This document shows positions 16,178 to 23,571 of a stretch of 64,000 nucleotides of DNA, piece after piece. The stretch is taken from assembly GCF_003993795.1 (NCBI RefSeq), contig NZ_RWKV01000015.1, forward strand, positions 186,001 to 250,000. Reading direction: 5' to 3'. The notes under the pieces were generated by a model. It did no database searches. It was not told where the DNA came from and was given only the letters and a program-made list of their open reading frames with translations. A program made the position numbers and the translations under genes. Source of the DNA: Aquabacter cavernae (lineage in GTDB: Bacteria > Pseudomonadota > Alphaproteobacteria > Rhizobiales > Xanthobacteraceae). Numbering within the stretch: the first letter of the stretch is position 1; every line of letters begins with the position of its first letter.

Positions 16178-17308
16178 TCAGAGCGGCGGCTTGAGGGCCG
16201 CCAGCCACTTGGCGATCTCGGCATCGCCCTCGGGCACCTTGAGGTCGCGCGCCCATTTGCGCAGGCCCGCCTCGTCGATGGTGTTCACGCCCGCGATCAG
16301 CTCGTCGGTATAGAAGTCCATCGGGTTGACCTTGCCTTCAAGGCCGAGGATTTCCACGAAGTCGCTCCAGTTCTCCTTGGAGAAGGAGCACCATTTGTCG
16401 TTGTTGGCGGCATCGCGGGAGATCAGCGGGGCGCGGGTGTTGATGATGGTCACCGCGTCCTTGATGGCCTGCTCGCGGGAGATGCCGGTGGGGACCGAGG
16501 CCGGGTACATGTAATAGCTCACCCGCACGGCCGCCTCGGGATTCTCCGTCATCACGATGATGGAGCGGATCATGCCCTTGAGCATCTCCAGCGCCTCGGT
16601 CTTGTGGCCGTCGAACCAGGGACGCTGGAAGGCGAAGACATAGGCGGTGGCGGCATTCTTCATGTCGCCCGGCGGTTCGAGGACGCGCACGTCGATGCCC
16701 AGCGTCTTCAGCCGCACCACGTCCACATCGGCATTCAGCAGCGCATCCACGCGGCCCGAGGTGAGGGCGGCCGCGGCCTGCTGGCCGTCGCCCACGGGCA
16801 GCATGGTGACATCGGCCGCGCTGATGCCCGCATGGCGCAGCGCGAACTTCAGATAGCCCACGCCGCCATAGGCCAAGGTCGGCACGCCGATCTTCTTGCC
16901 CTTGAGGGCGGCATAGGAGGTGATGGCGCTGTCCGGCATGACCGAGATGCGGTGCAGGACGCCGCGCAGATAGACGCAGGGGATGACCGCCGGCAGCTTA
17001 CGCCCCTCGGCGGCGGAATTCAGGATGATGTCCTGGGTCCCCGTGCTCATGGTGAGCTGGCCGGAGAGCATGAGCTGGAGGTTCTCCGCCGCGCCCTGCG
17101 TGCCCACCGACTTCGGCGCGATGGCGCTGCCGAACAGCCCCATCGTGGTGCCGATCCACATGTTGGAGAAGCCGGGATTGAAGCTGCGCGAGGAGACGCC
17201 GATCACCGGCTCCGGCACCTGGGCGAAGGCGGGAACGGCCGTACAGAGGGCCAGGGGAAACGACAGGGCACCCGCGAGGCGTGCCAGGGATTGTCCAATC
17301 AGCGGCAT
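16178..17308 (-). CDS. ABC transporter substrate-binding protein, second system (NMT1/THI5 or TAXI type)
   Basis: A 376-residue exported protein with a signal peptide ending AVPAFA. It contains the typical binding-protein core: GVPTLAYGGVGYLKFALRHAG followed by LTSGRVDALLNADVD. Fold details fit the NMT1/THI5-like or related TAXI families. It is the last gene of a minus-strand block led by a TetR regulator and a gamma-glutamyltransferase-like gene. Its own 186-base upstream gap carries a 16-base palindrome (17451-17466) matching the site in front of the TetR gene. The likely partner ATPase and permease are at 21834-23535. The ligand is unknown. Confidence 0.82.
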   Translation of the reverse strand: MPLIGQSLARLAGALSFPLALCTAVPAFAQVPEPVIGVSSRSFNPGFSNMWIGTTMGLFGSAIAPKSVGTQGAAENLQLMLSGQLTMSTGTQDIILNSAAEGRKLPAVIPCVYLRGVLHRISVMPDSAITSYAALKGKKIGVPTLAYGGVGYLKFALRHAGISAADVTMLPVGDGQQAAAALTSGRVDALLNADVDVVRLKTLGIDVRVLEPPGDMKNAATAYVFAFQRPWFDGHKTEALEMLKGMIRSIIVMTENPEAAVRVSYYMYPASVPTGISREQAIKDAVTIINTRAPLISRDAANNDKWCSFSKENWSDFVEILGLEGKVNPMDFYTDELIAGVNTIDEAGLRKWARDLKVPEGDAEIAKWLAALKPPL

Positions 17309-17450
17309 ACGTATCTTGCTCCCAGCTCCGGTTATCAGCCTTATTGCGATCCTCCTGGGGAGCCGGTTCCGTTCAAAACGCCTGCTGACCGGTCCGGCAC
17401 CGGCGGTTTCGAGACCGTGACGAGAAGGCTGAGGCAGGCCCCACGGAATG

Positions 17451-17466
17451 TCAAACGTCCGTTTGA
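17451..17466. promoter_or_regulatory. Palindromic TetR-type operator, copy 1
   Basis: TCAAACG (17451-17457), a 2-base centre, then CGTTTGA (17460-17466). It lies 143 bases upstream of the binding-protein start. The near-identical sequence at 20039-20055 precedes the TetR gene. Confidence 0.8.
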
Positions 17467-17494
17467 GATTCCGCGGAGAAACCTCCGCCCGCCC

Positions 17495-19090
17495 TCAAAA
17501 TCCCAGCGCGCACCCGTCCTTGCGAGGGTCGGAGCAGCCGGACAGGACGCCCGACTGCGGATCGATGCGAATGGCCTGCGCCCCGCCGATGGGATCGGCC
17601 CGCAATTCCACGGTATGGCCGATGGCGGCAAGGCGCGCGCGGGTGGCTTCCGGCAAGGTGTGCTCCACCATCACCTTCCCGTCCTGCGGGAAGGCGCGCG
17701 GCGCGTCCGCCGCCTGCTGCATGTCCATGCCGTAATCGATGAGGTTCGAGAGCAAAGTGGCATGGCCCACGGGCTGGAAATGCCCGCCCATGACGCCATA
17801 GGAATAGAGCACCCGCCCCTCCTTCATCACCATGCCGGGAATGATGGTGTGCATGGGCCGCTTGCCCGGCGCGATGGCGTTGGGGTGCCCCTCCTTCAGG
17901 GAGAAGGAGCGTCCGCGATTGTGCAGCAGGATGCCGGTCTGCGGCTCGTAGAGCGCGCTGCCGAACGGCTCGAAGATGGAATTGATGAGCGAGAAGGCGG
18001 TGCGGTCGCGGTCCACCACCGTGAGATAGACCGTGTCCTTGTGCTCGGGCAGGTCGTCGGGCGTGCTCACGTCCAGCACCGCGTCGGGCCGGATGCGCGC
18101 CGCAGCCGCCTTGGTGAAGGCGTCCGACAGGAAGCGCTCCCAGGGCACGGGATAATGCTCGGGGTCGGCCAGCCAGGCGTCGCGGATGGAGAAGGCGATG
18201 CGCGCCGCCTCCATGAGCTTATGGAAGCGCTCGGGGCTCTGCGGCCCGTCCGCCGCCACGTCCAGATGGGAGAGGATGCGCAGCAGCAGCAGGGTGATGA
18301 TGCCCTGCCCGTTGGGCGGGCATTGATAGACCGTGTGGCCCCGATAGTCGGCGCTCACCGGCTCCACATAATTGCCGGCAGTGGCGGCGAAATCGGCGCG
18401 GGTCTGGAAGCCGCCCCGCTCCGTGAGGAAGTCTGCCAGATGGGCGGCGATGGGGCCGCGATAAAAGGCGTCGGGCCCGCCCTTGGCGATGTCCCGCAGG
18501 CTCTGGCCGAGAGCGCGATTGGTGTAGAGGCGACCGGGGCGCGGCAGGTCGCCGTCATCCAGGATGAGCGCGGCGAACCCTTCCGCCCGGCGCACCTTGG
18601 CCAGGAAGGACCGCAGGTCGAACACGATCCGCTCATGGATCGGATGCCCCTCCTCCGCATAGCGCGCGGCGGGTTCCAGGAGGGTTGAGAGCGGGATGGT
18701 GCCGTGGTCGGCGGCGAGGCGGTGCCACGCCTCGATGGCACCGGGAATGGTGACCGCGTGCGGCCCCAGGGGATCGATGGCGGTGATGCCTTCCGCCTGA
18801 TAGCGCGCGAGGCTCGCCCCGGCGGGCGCCCGGCCGGAGCCGTTATAGGCGATCACCGGCCCCTGGCCGTTCTTGGCCAGCAGGCAGAAGCAGTCGCCGC
18901 CAATGCCGGTCATCTGCGGCTCCACCACCGCCAGCACGGCGCAGGCGGCAAGTCCCGCATCCACGGCATTGCCGCCGTCGCGCAGCACGTCCAAAGCGGT
19001 GGCGGTGGCCAGCGGATGGGAGGTCGCCGCCATGGCGCCCGTGGCGTGGACGGTGGAGCGGCCGGGGCCGAACAGATCGCGGAAGGTCAT
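17495..19090 (-). CDS. Gamma-glutamyltransferase-family Ntn hydrolase
   Basis: 531 residues, normal length for the GGT family, which cleaves gamma-glutamyl amides or, in some members, acyl side chains of cephalosporins. The predicted autocatalytic Thr is T353 in EHKDTVYLTVVD, followed by RTAFSLINSIF and later SYGVMGGHFQPVGHA, the conserved small-subunit region. EPQMTGIGGDCF near the N-terminus is the usual large-subunit block. There is no signal peptide, so it is cytoplasmic, unlike periplasmic glutathione-degrading GGTs. Its start codon (19090) overlaps the TetR stop in ATGA fashion, meaning regulator and enzyme are translated from one message. Substrate unknown. Confidence 0.85.
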   Translation of the reverse strand: MTFRDLFGPGRSTVHATGAMAATSHPLATATALDVLRDGGNAVDAGLAACAVLAVVEPQMTGIGGDCFCLLAKNGQGPVIAYNGSGRAPAGASLARYQAEGITAIDPLGPHAVTIPGAIEAWHRLAADHGTIPLSTLLEPAARYAEEGHPIHERIVFDLRSFLAKVRRAEGFAALILDDGDLPRPGRLYTNRALGQSLRDIAKGGPDAFYRGPIAAHLADFLTERGGFQTRADFAATAGNYVEPVSADYRGHTVYQCPPNGQGIITLLLLRILSHLDVAADGPQSPERFHKLMEAARIAFSIRDAWLADPEHYPVPWERFLSDAFTKAAAARIRPDAVLDVSTPDDLPEHKDTVYLTVVDRDRTAFSLINSIFEPFGSALYEPQTGILLHNRGRSFSLKEGHPNAIAPGKRPMHTIIPGMVMKEGRVLYSYGVMGGHFQPVGHATLLSNLIDYGMDMQQAADAPRAFPQDGKVMVEHTLPEATRARLAAIGHTVELRADPIGGAQAIRIDPQSGVLSGCSDPRKDGCALGF

Positions 19091-20025
19091 GTGGTGCTCG
19101 TCTTCTTGCGGGCTGCGGGCTTCGGAGATGTGGGAGACGCCTTGGCCGGGGCGCGGCGCGGGGCCTTGGCGGGCACCGCCAGGGACGGGAGCGTGAAGCC
19201 CGCCGTCAGAACCGGAATGAGGTGGCGCATGGCGGCGGCGCTGTCGGACATGGTGAATTCGTCGCCCAGCAGGCGCTGGAGGCGCCCGCTATCGGCGCGC
19301 ACATACATCATGGCGCCATAGGCGCAGGCCAGCCGCCAGAACAGGTCTTCACGGGTGAGGTGCGGGCAGGCCCTGGCCAGCAGATCCACGAAGCGCACGG
19401 CCACCTGATCGTAAAGCTCATAGACCACCCGCCGCACCTCCGGCGAGGGATCGGCGGCCGAGCGGCCGGAGAGGCGGCGGAAATTGTCGGCGCCGGGCTC
19501 GTTGCTCACCCGGATGGCGGGGCCGATGAAGGCGTCGAGCACCGCCGCCGGATCCATGCGGCCGGTGCGCTCCTCCTCCGCGAGGCAGGCCCGGAGCAAC
19601 TCCTCCCGCTCCATATTCATGGGCCCCACCCGGCGCGCGAACACAGCCCGGTAGAGACCTTCCTTGCTCTGGAAATGATAATGGGCGGCCGCGAGATTGA
19701 CCCCGGCAGCGCCGGTGATGGTGCGCATGGAGACGCCGTTGAAGCCGTGCTCCGCGAACAAGGCCTCGGCCTTATCCAGCAGGCGGTTGCGCGTCTCGGC
19801 GGGGTCATAGGCGCCTGTGGGGGCCGCGTCCGCCCCCGGTGCCGCCGCCTTAGAGCCGCGCTTGGAGGCGCTCCGTCCCTTGGCTCCGCCTCCGGTTTCG
19901 GAGACATCCGCCGGCAGTGCCGCGACGGTCGGGTCCGGCGCGTCATGCGGCGCGCCCTCCCCCGCCTTGGACGCGGCTTTGGCGGAAGCCCGGGGTGTTC
20001 GCTTGGCTGAGGAATCTGAGTTCAT
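19087..20025 (-). CDS. TetR-family regulator with basic Ala/Lys-rich tails
   Basis: 312 residues. The central TetR module (about residues 70-285) begins TRNRLLDKAEALFAEHGFNGVSMRTITGAAGVNLAAAHYHFQSKEGLYRAVF, a standard DNA-binding domain, followed by a helical ligand domain. It is flanked by a roughly 65-residue N-terminal tail rich in Ala, Ser, Lys and Arg and a C-terminal tail of Ala-Pro-Lys repeats ending ARKKTSTT, both unusual for TetR proteins. The ATG at 20025 is chosen because the upstream ATG (20058) would overlap the palindrome at 20039-20055. It is coupled to the GGT-like gene and divergent from the bicupin operon, and probably autoregulated. Confidence 0.85.
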   Translation of the reverse strand: MNSDSSAKRTPRASAKAASKAGEGAPHDAPDPTVAALPADVSETGGGAKGRSASKRGSKAAAPGADAAPTGAYDPAETRNRLLDKAEALFAEHGFNGVSMRTITGAAGVNLAAAHYHFQSKEGLYRAVFARRVGPMNMEREELLRACLAEEERTGRMDPAAVLDAFIGPAIRVSNEPGADNFRRLSGRSAADPSPEVRRVVYELYDQVAVRFVDLLARACPHLTREDLFWRLACAYGAMMYVRADSGRLQRLLGDEFTMSDSAAAMRHLIPVLTAGFTLPSLAVPAKAPRRAPAKASPTSPKPAARKKTSTT

Positions 20026-20038
20026 ATGCGCAACTATT

Positions 20039-20055
20039 TCAAACGTCCGTTTTGA
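20039..20055. promoter_or_regulatory. Palindromic TetR-type operator, copy 2
   Basis: TCAAACG (20039-20045) and CGTTTTGA (20048-20055) repeat the site at 17451-17466 with one extra T. It lies 13 bases before the TetR start and 78 before the divergent bicupin start, a typical autoregulatory position. Confidence 0.8.
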
Positions 20056-20133
20056 CATCTACCGCAAGGCATGCACAATTTGAAGGCCAGCCTTCGATAA
20101 AGGCACGGCTCGGGCTGGCGAGGGAGATTAGGC

Positions 20134-20856
20134 ATGGCACGAGTGGTGACGCTGACCGAATTGCCGGGTGAAAGCGTGGGTCCTGGTGTGGTTCGCGCCT
20201 CGGTAACCGGGGGGCAGACCCAGTTGATGGACGCGGAACTCCTCACTCTAGCCGCCGGGGCGGTGTTTGAGGAGACGGCGCCGGAAGGGTCCGACTGCTA
20301 TCTGTTCATCGTCGGCGGCGCGACCCGCCTGACCGTGGACGACACCTCCAGCGACCTGCCGTTCCAGGCCGCCGCCGTGATCGAGGAAAACACGGCCTAC
20401 TCCGTCGCCAACGTCTTCGACGGCGAGACCCAGATGCTGCGCGTGCTGGCCCCGCCGAAGGGTGCCACCTCGGGCCTCGCCGGCTTCACCGGCGGCGTCG
20501 CCATCCGCCCGCGCGGCGAACTGCCCTTGGTGGTGGTGCCGGAGCAGAAGAAGAAGCGCTATTACATCGTCAGCAAGGAAGCCTCGAAGTCGCAGCGCGG
20601 CCACGCCATGATCGTGGAATATGAGCGCGACACCGTCACGCCCCTGCACCATCATCCCGATGCCGAAAGCATGTTCGTGCTGCTGGAAGGCGCCATCACC
20701 TTCGTGGTGGACGGCAAGGAAGTGGTGGTGAAGCCGGGCGACGCCACCGTGTTCCGGGCCGGCGACATCCATGCCCTGCGCTGCGCGGAGGGCATCACCT
20801 CCGCCGGCTTCCTGGAATTCCACATCCCGGCCGCCTTCACGACGGTGAAGGAATAA
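20134..20856 (+). CDS. Bicupin protein
   Basis: 240 residues with two cupin barrels. The C-terminal barrel has the metal-binding signature HHHPDAESMFVLLEGAITFVVDGKEVVVKPGD (around 172-205) and a second-box His in GDIHALR; the N-terminal barrel is degenerate in metal ligands (EETAPEGSDCYLFIVGG). Length and two-barrel form recall ureidoglycine aminohydrolases and small dioxygenases, but I cannot choose between them. The ATG at 20134 has a GAGGGAG ribosome site. It starts a four-gene rightward unit (bicupin, FAH-family enzyme, ATPase, permease) divergent from the TetR gene, with the operator between. Confidence 0.8.
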   Translation: MARVVTLTELPGESVGPGVVRASVTGGQTQLMDAELLTLAAGAVFEETAPEGSDCYLFIVGGATRLTVDDTSSDLPFQAAAVIEENTAYSVANVFDGETQMLRVLAPPKGATSGLAGFTGGVAIRPRGELPLVVVPEQKKKRYYIVSKEASKSQRGHAMIVEYERDTVTPLHHHPDAESMFVLLEGAITFVVDGKEVVVKPGDATVFRAGDIHALRCAEGITSAGFLEFHIPAAFTTVKE

Positions 20857-20859
20857 GCC

Positions 20860-21753
20860 ATGCGCCTCGCAACCTTCTCCAGATCGGGTGTTCCGGCCCT
20901 CGGCATCGTGAAGGGCGAGCGACTGCTCGACCTGGCCGCCGCCGCACCTGCCGGAACCGTGCCCGAGAGCATGCAGGCGACAATCGAGGGCGGCGCGGCC
21001 GCACTCGACGCGCTGCGCCGCCTCTCCGCGGGCGCGCCGGACACCGCCTGGCTTCCCCTCGCAGAGGTGACGCTGCTGGCGCCCATTCCCCGGCCGTCCA
21101 AGAACGTCTTCTGCGTGGGCCGCAACTACAAGGCCCATATCGAGGAAGGCGCACGGGCGCGGGGCGTGCCGCTGGTCTTCCCCACCGTGCCGGAATTCTT
21201 CTCCAAGCCGCCCACCTCCGTGACCGGCCATGAGAGCCCCATCCGCCTCGACACCAACCTTACCGCGCAGCTCGACTATGAGGTGGAGTTGGCCCTGGTG
21301 ATCGGGAAGACGTGCCGGGACATTTCCGTGGACGAGGCCATGTCCGCCGTCTTCGGCTACACGGTGCTCAACGACGTGACGGCGCGCGACCTCCAGAAGC
21401 GCCATCACCAGTGGTTCAAGGGCAAGGGCCTCGACACCTTCTGCCCCATCGGCCCCTGGATCGTCACCGCCGACACGTTCGGCGACCCCTCCGGCCGGCG
21501 GGTCACGCTGCGGGTGAACGGCGAGACCCGCCAGGATTCCAGCACCGCCGACCTCCTGTTCAATGTGGCCACCATCGTCTCGGTGCTCTCCGAGGGCCTG
21601 ACCCTGGAGCCGGGCGACATCGTCGCCACCGGCACCCCGGCGGGCGTGGCGCTCGGCATGACCCCACAGCGCTGGCTGAATGACGGCGACGTGGTGGAGG
21701 CCGAGGTGGAAGGCATCGGCATCCTGCGCAACACGGTGCGCGCCCTGGCCTGA
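20860..21753 (+). CDS. Fumarylacetoacetate hydrolase (FAH) family protein
   Basis: 297 residues, standard for the FAH/2-hydroxyhepta-2,4-diene-1,7-dioate isomerase superfamily, Mg-dependent enzymes that hydrolyse, decarboxylate or isomerise keto acids. An N-terminal cap (1-80) is followed by the catalytic core with FCVGRNYKAHIEEG, PEFFSKPPTSVTGHE, the metal ligand block LDYEVELALVIGK, NDVTARDLQ and GDIVATGTPAGVALGM. It starts three bases after the bicupin stop, so the two are surely co-translated. Together they suggest the second importer brings in a compound degraded to an oxo- or enol-acid intermediate. Confidence 0.88.
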   Translation: MRLATFSRSGVPALGIVKGERLLDLAAAAPAGTVPESMQATIEGGAAALDALRRLSAGAPDTAWLPLAEVTLLAPIPRPSKNVFCVGRNYKAHIEEGARARGVPLVFPTVPEFFSKPPTSVTGHESPIRLDTNLTAQLDYEVELALVIGKTCRDISVDEAMSAVFGYTVLNDVTARDLQKRHHQWFKGKGLDTFCPIGPWIVTADTFGDPSGRRVTLRVNGETRQDSSTADLLFNVATIVSVLSEGLTLEPGDIVATGTPAGVALGMTPQRWLNDGDVVEAEVEGIGILRNTVRALA

Positions 21754-21833
21754 ACGGATCGCGGGCACATGTCTTCCGTGGCGCCGCCAAACGCGGTGCC
21801 ACGGCACCAAAAGAAAAAGGGGAACTCGGAACC

Positions 21834-22697
21834 ATGCATGCGCGAGAGGCCGCAGCACGCCTCCCCGACGGGCCCGAGAGCGGTTCCACCGCACCGGCCG
21901 CGACATCCCCGGCTGTCCCCACCATCGCGGTGAAGGGGCTGACCAAGACCTATCGCTCGAAGCGCGAGGGCCATGTGCTCGCGCTCGACGACATCGATTT
22001 CACCGTTCAGGAGGGCGAGTTCGTCTGCATCGTGGGTCCGTCCGGATGCGGCAAGTCCACCCTCCTCAAGATCCTTGCCGGCATCGTCCCACACTCCGTG
22101 GGCACGGTGACGGTCAGGGGGCGGCCGCCCAGTGATGCGGCCAACCGGCTCGGTCTCGTCTTCCAGGCCCCCGTGCTTCTGCCCTGGCGCACGGTCCTTC
22201 AGAATACGATGCTGCCGGCGCAGGTTCTGGGCCTCGACGCGAAAGCGGCCGAGGCCCGGGCCCGCGACCTCCTGAAAATGGTCGGGCTGGAGCAATTCGC
22301 GGGCTCCTATCCCGGCGAATTGTCCGGCGGCATGCAGCAGCGCTGCTCCATCACGCGCGCGCTGCTGCACGACCCCTCCATCCTGCTCATGGACGAGCCG
22401 TTCGGCGCCCTCGACGCCATGACGCGCGACACCATGAACCTGGAACTCCAGCGCATCTGGCGGGAAAGCGGGAAGACCATCTTCCTCATCACCCATTCCA
22501 TCCCGGAAGCCGTCTTCCTGGCCGACCGCGTGCTGGTGATGAGCCCGCGCCCGGGGCGCATCGTGGAGGAGATCAAGGTGGACCTGCCCCGCCCGCGCGA
22601 CCTCGACACCATGTCCGAGCCCGCCTTCGCGGAGCTGGTGCGGCACATTCGCGGCCTGTTCGGCATCGGCGCAAAGGACCGTCCCCATGTCGATTGA
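21834..22697 (+). CDS. ABC transporter ATP-binding protein, second system (SsuB/TauB type)
   Basis: 287 residues. After a flexible N-terminal stretch of about 30 residues come Walker A GPSGCGKST (68-76), the Q-loop in VFQAPVLLPW, signature LSGGMQQR, Walker B ILLMDEPFGALD and LITHSIPEA. It starts 80 bases after the FAH-family gene and overlaps the permease start by 11 bases, so translation is coupled. The partner binding protein is probably the one at 16178, which shares the TetR-type operator set. Confidence 0.92.
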   Translation: MHAREAAARLPDGPESGSTAPAATSPAVPTIAVKGLTKTYRSKREGHVLALDDIDFTVQEGEFVCIVGPSGCGKSTLLKILAGIVPHSVGTVTVRGRPPSDAANRLGLVFQAPVLLPWRTVLQNTMLPAQVLGLDAKAAEARARDLLKMVGLEQFAGSYPGELSGGMQQRCSITRALLHDPSILLMDEPFGALDAMTRDTMNLELQRIWRESGKTIFLITHSIPEAVFLADRVLVMSPRPGRIVEEIKVDLPRPRDLDTMSEPAFAELVRHIRGLFGIGAKDRPHVD

Positions 22698-23535
22698 CGC
22701 CCCTTCCCGGACAGAGGTGGACACGGAGCGCCCGCGCTTCTCCCTCGCCCGCCTGGTCAACCGGCATCTGGGCCTGATCACCTTCGCCATCCTGATGGTG
22801 GCGCTGGAATATGGGCTGCGCTGGTTCCAGGTGCCGGACTATGTGTTTCCCCAGCCCTCGCAGATCTTCATGGCGCTGGTGCGCGGCTTCGCGCCGCCCT
22901 TCCTGTCGCCGTCCCAGTATTACGTGAACATCTTCACCACGCTGGTGGAAGCGCTCTCCTCCTTCGTGCTCGGCAGTCTGCTGGGCATCTTGGCGGGGGC
23001 GCTGGTGGTGGAGTTCAAGGGCGTGCGGCGGCTGATCCTGCCTTATGTCATCGGCCTGCAGAGCGTGCCCAAGGTGGCGCTGGCGCCGCTGTTCGTGGTC
23101 TGGTTCGGCTTCGGCATCGAATCCAAGATCCTGCTGGGCGTGCTGCTCACCTTCTTCCCTCTCCTCATCAACACGGCGGCGGGCTTCGCCAGCGTGGAAA
23201 AGGACCGGGTGGAATTGATGGCGAGCCTGAAGGCGAGCCGCTGGACCACGTTCCGCCTCGTGAAATTCCCCGGCGCCCTGCCTTACGTGTTCGCGGGGCT
23301 GGAAATGGCGGCGGTCTATTCCATCCTGGGCGCGGTGGTGGGCGAGTTCGTGGGCGGCAATTCGGGACTGGGCGTGCTGATCCTCAGCCGCAACGCCTCG
23401 CTGGACATTGCCGGCTCGCTCGCTGCCCTGGTGCTCCTCGCCTTTATGGGCATCGCGCTTCAGCGCACCGTCGCCTTCGCCCGTGCCCGCATCCTGTTCT
23501 GGGCCCCGGTCCACGAGACACTGGACGGCGACTGA
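22687..23535 (+). CDS. ABC transporter permease, second system (SsuC/TauC type)
   Basis: 282 residues with about six transmembrane segments. LQSVPKVALAPLFVVWFGFGIESK and the EAA-like loop ELMASLKASRWTTFRLVKFP match the sulfonate/nitrate permease family. It overlaps the ATPase by 11 bases. It is the last gene of the rightward operon, convergent with the diguanylate cyclase across a 36-base gap that contains only a weak hairpin. Confidence 0.92.
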   Translation: MSIDAPSRTEVDTERPRFSLARLVNRHLGLITFAILMVALEYGLRWFQVPDYVFPQPSQIFMALVRGFAPPFLSPSQYYVNIFTTLVEALSSFVLGSLLGILAGALVVEFKGVRRLILPYVIGLQSVPKVALAPLFVVWFGFGIESKILLGVLLTFFPLLINTAAGFASVEKDRVELMASLKASRWTTFRLVKFPGALPYVFAGLEMAAVYSILGAVVGEFVGGNSGLGVLILSRNASLDIAGSLAALVLLAFMGIALQRTVAFARARILFWAPVHETLDGD

Positions 23536-23571
23536 CAGCAGGCTCCCCGCCACAGGGCGGAGACGGTCGCC

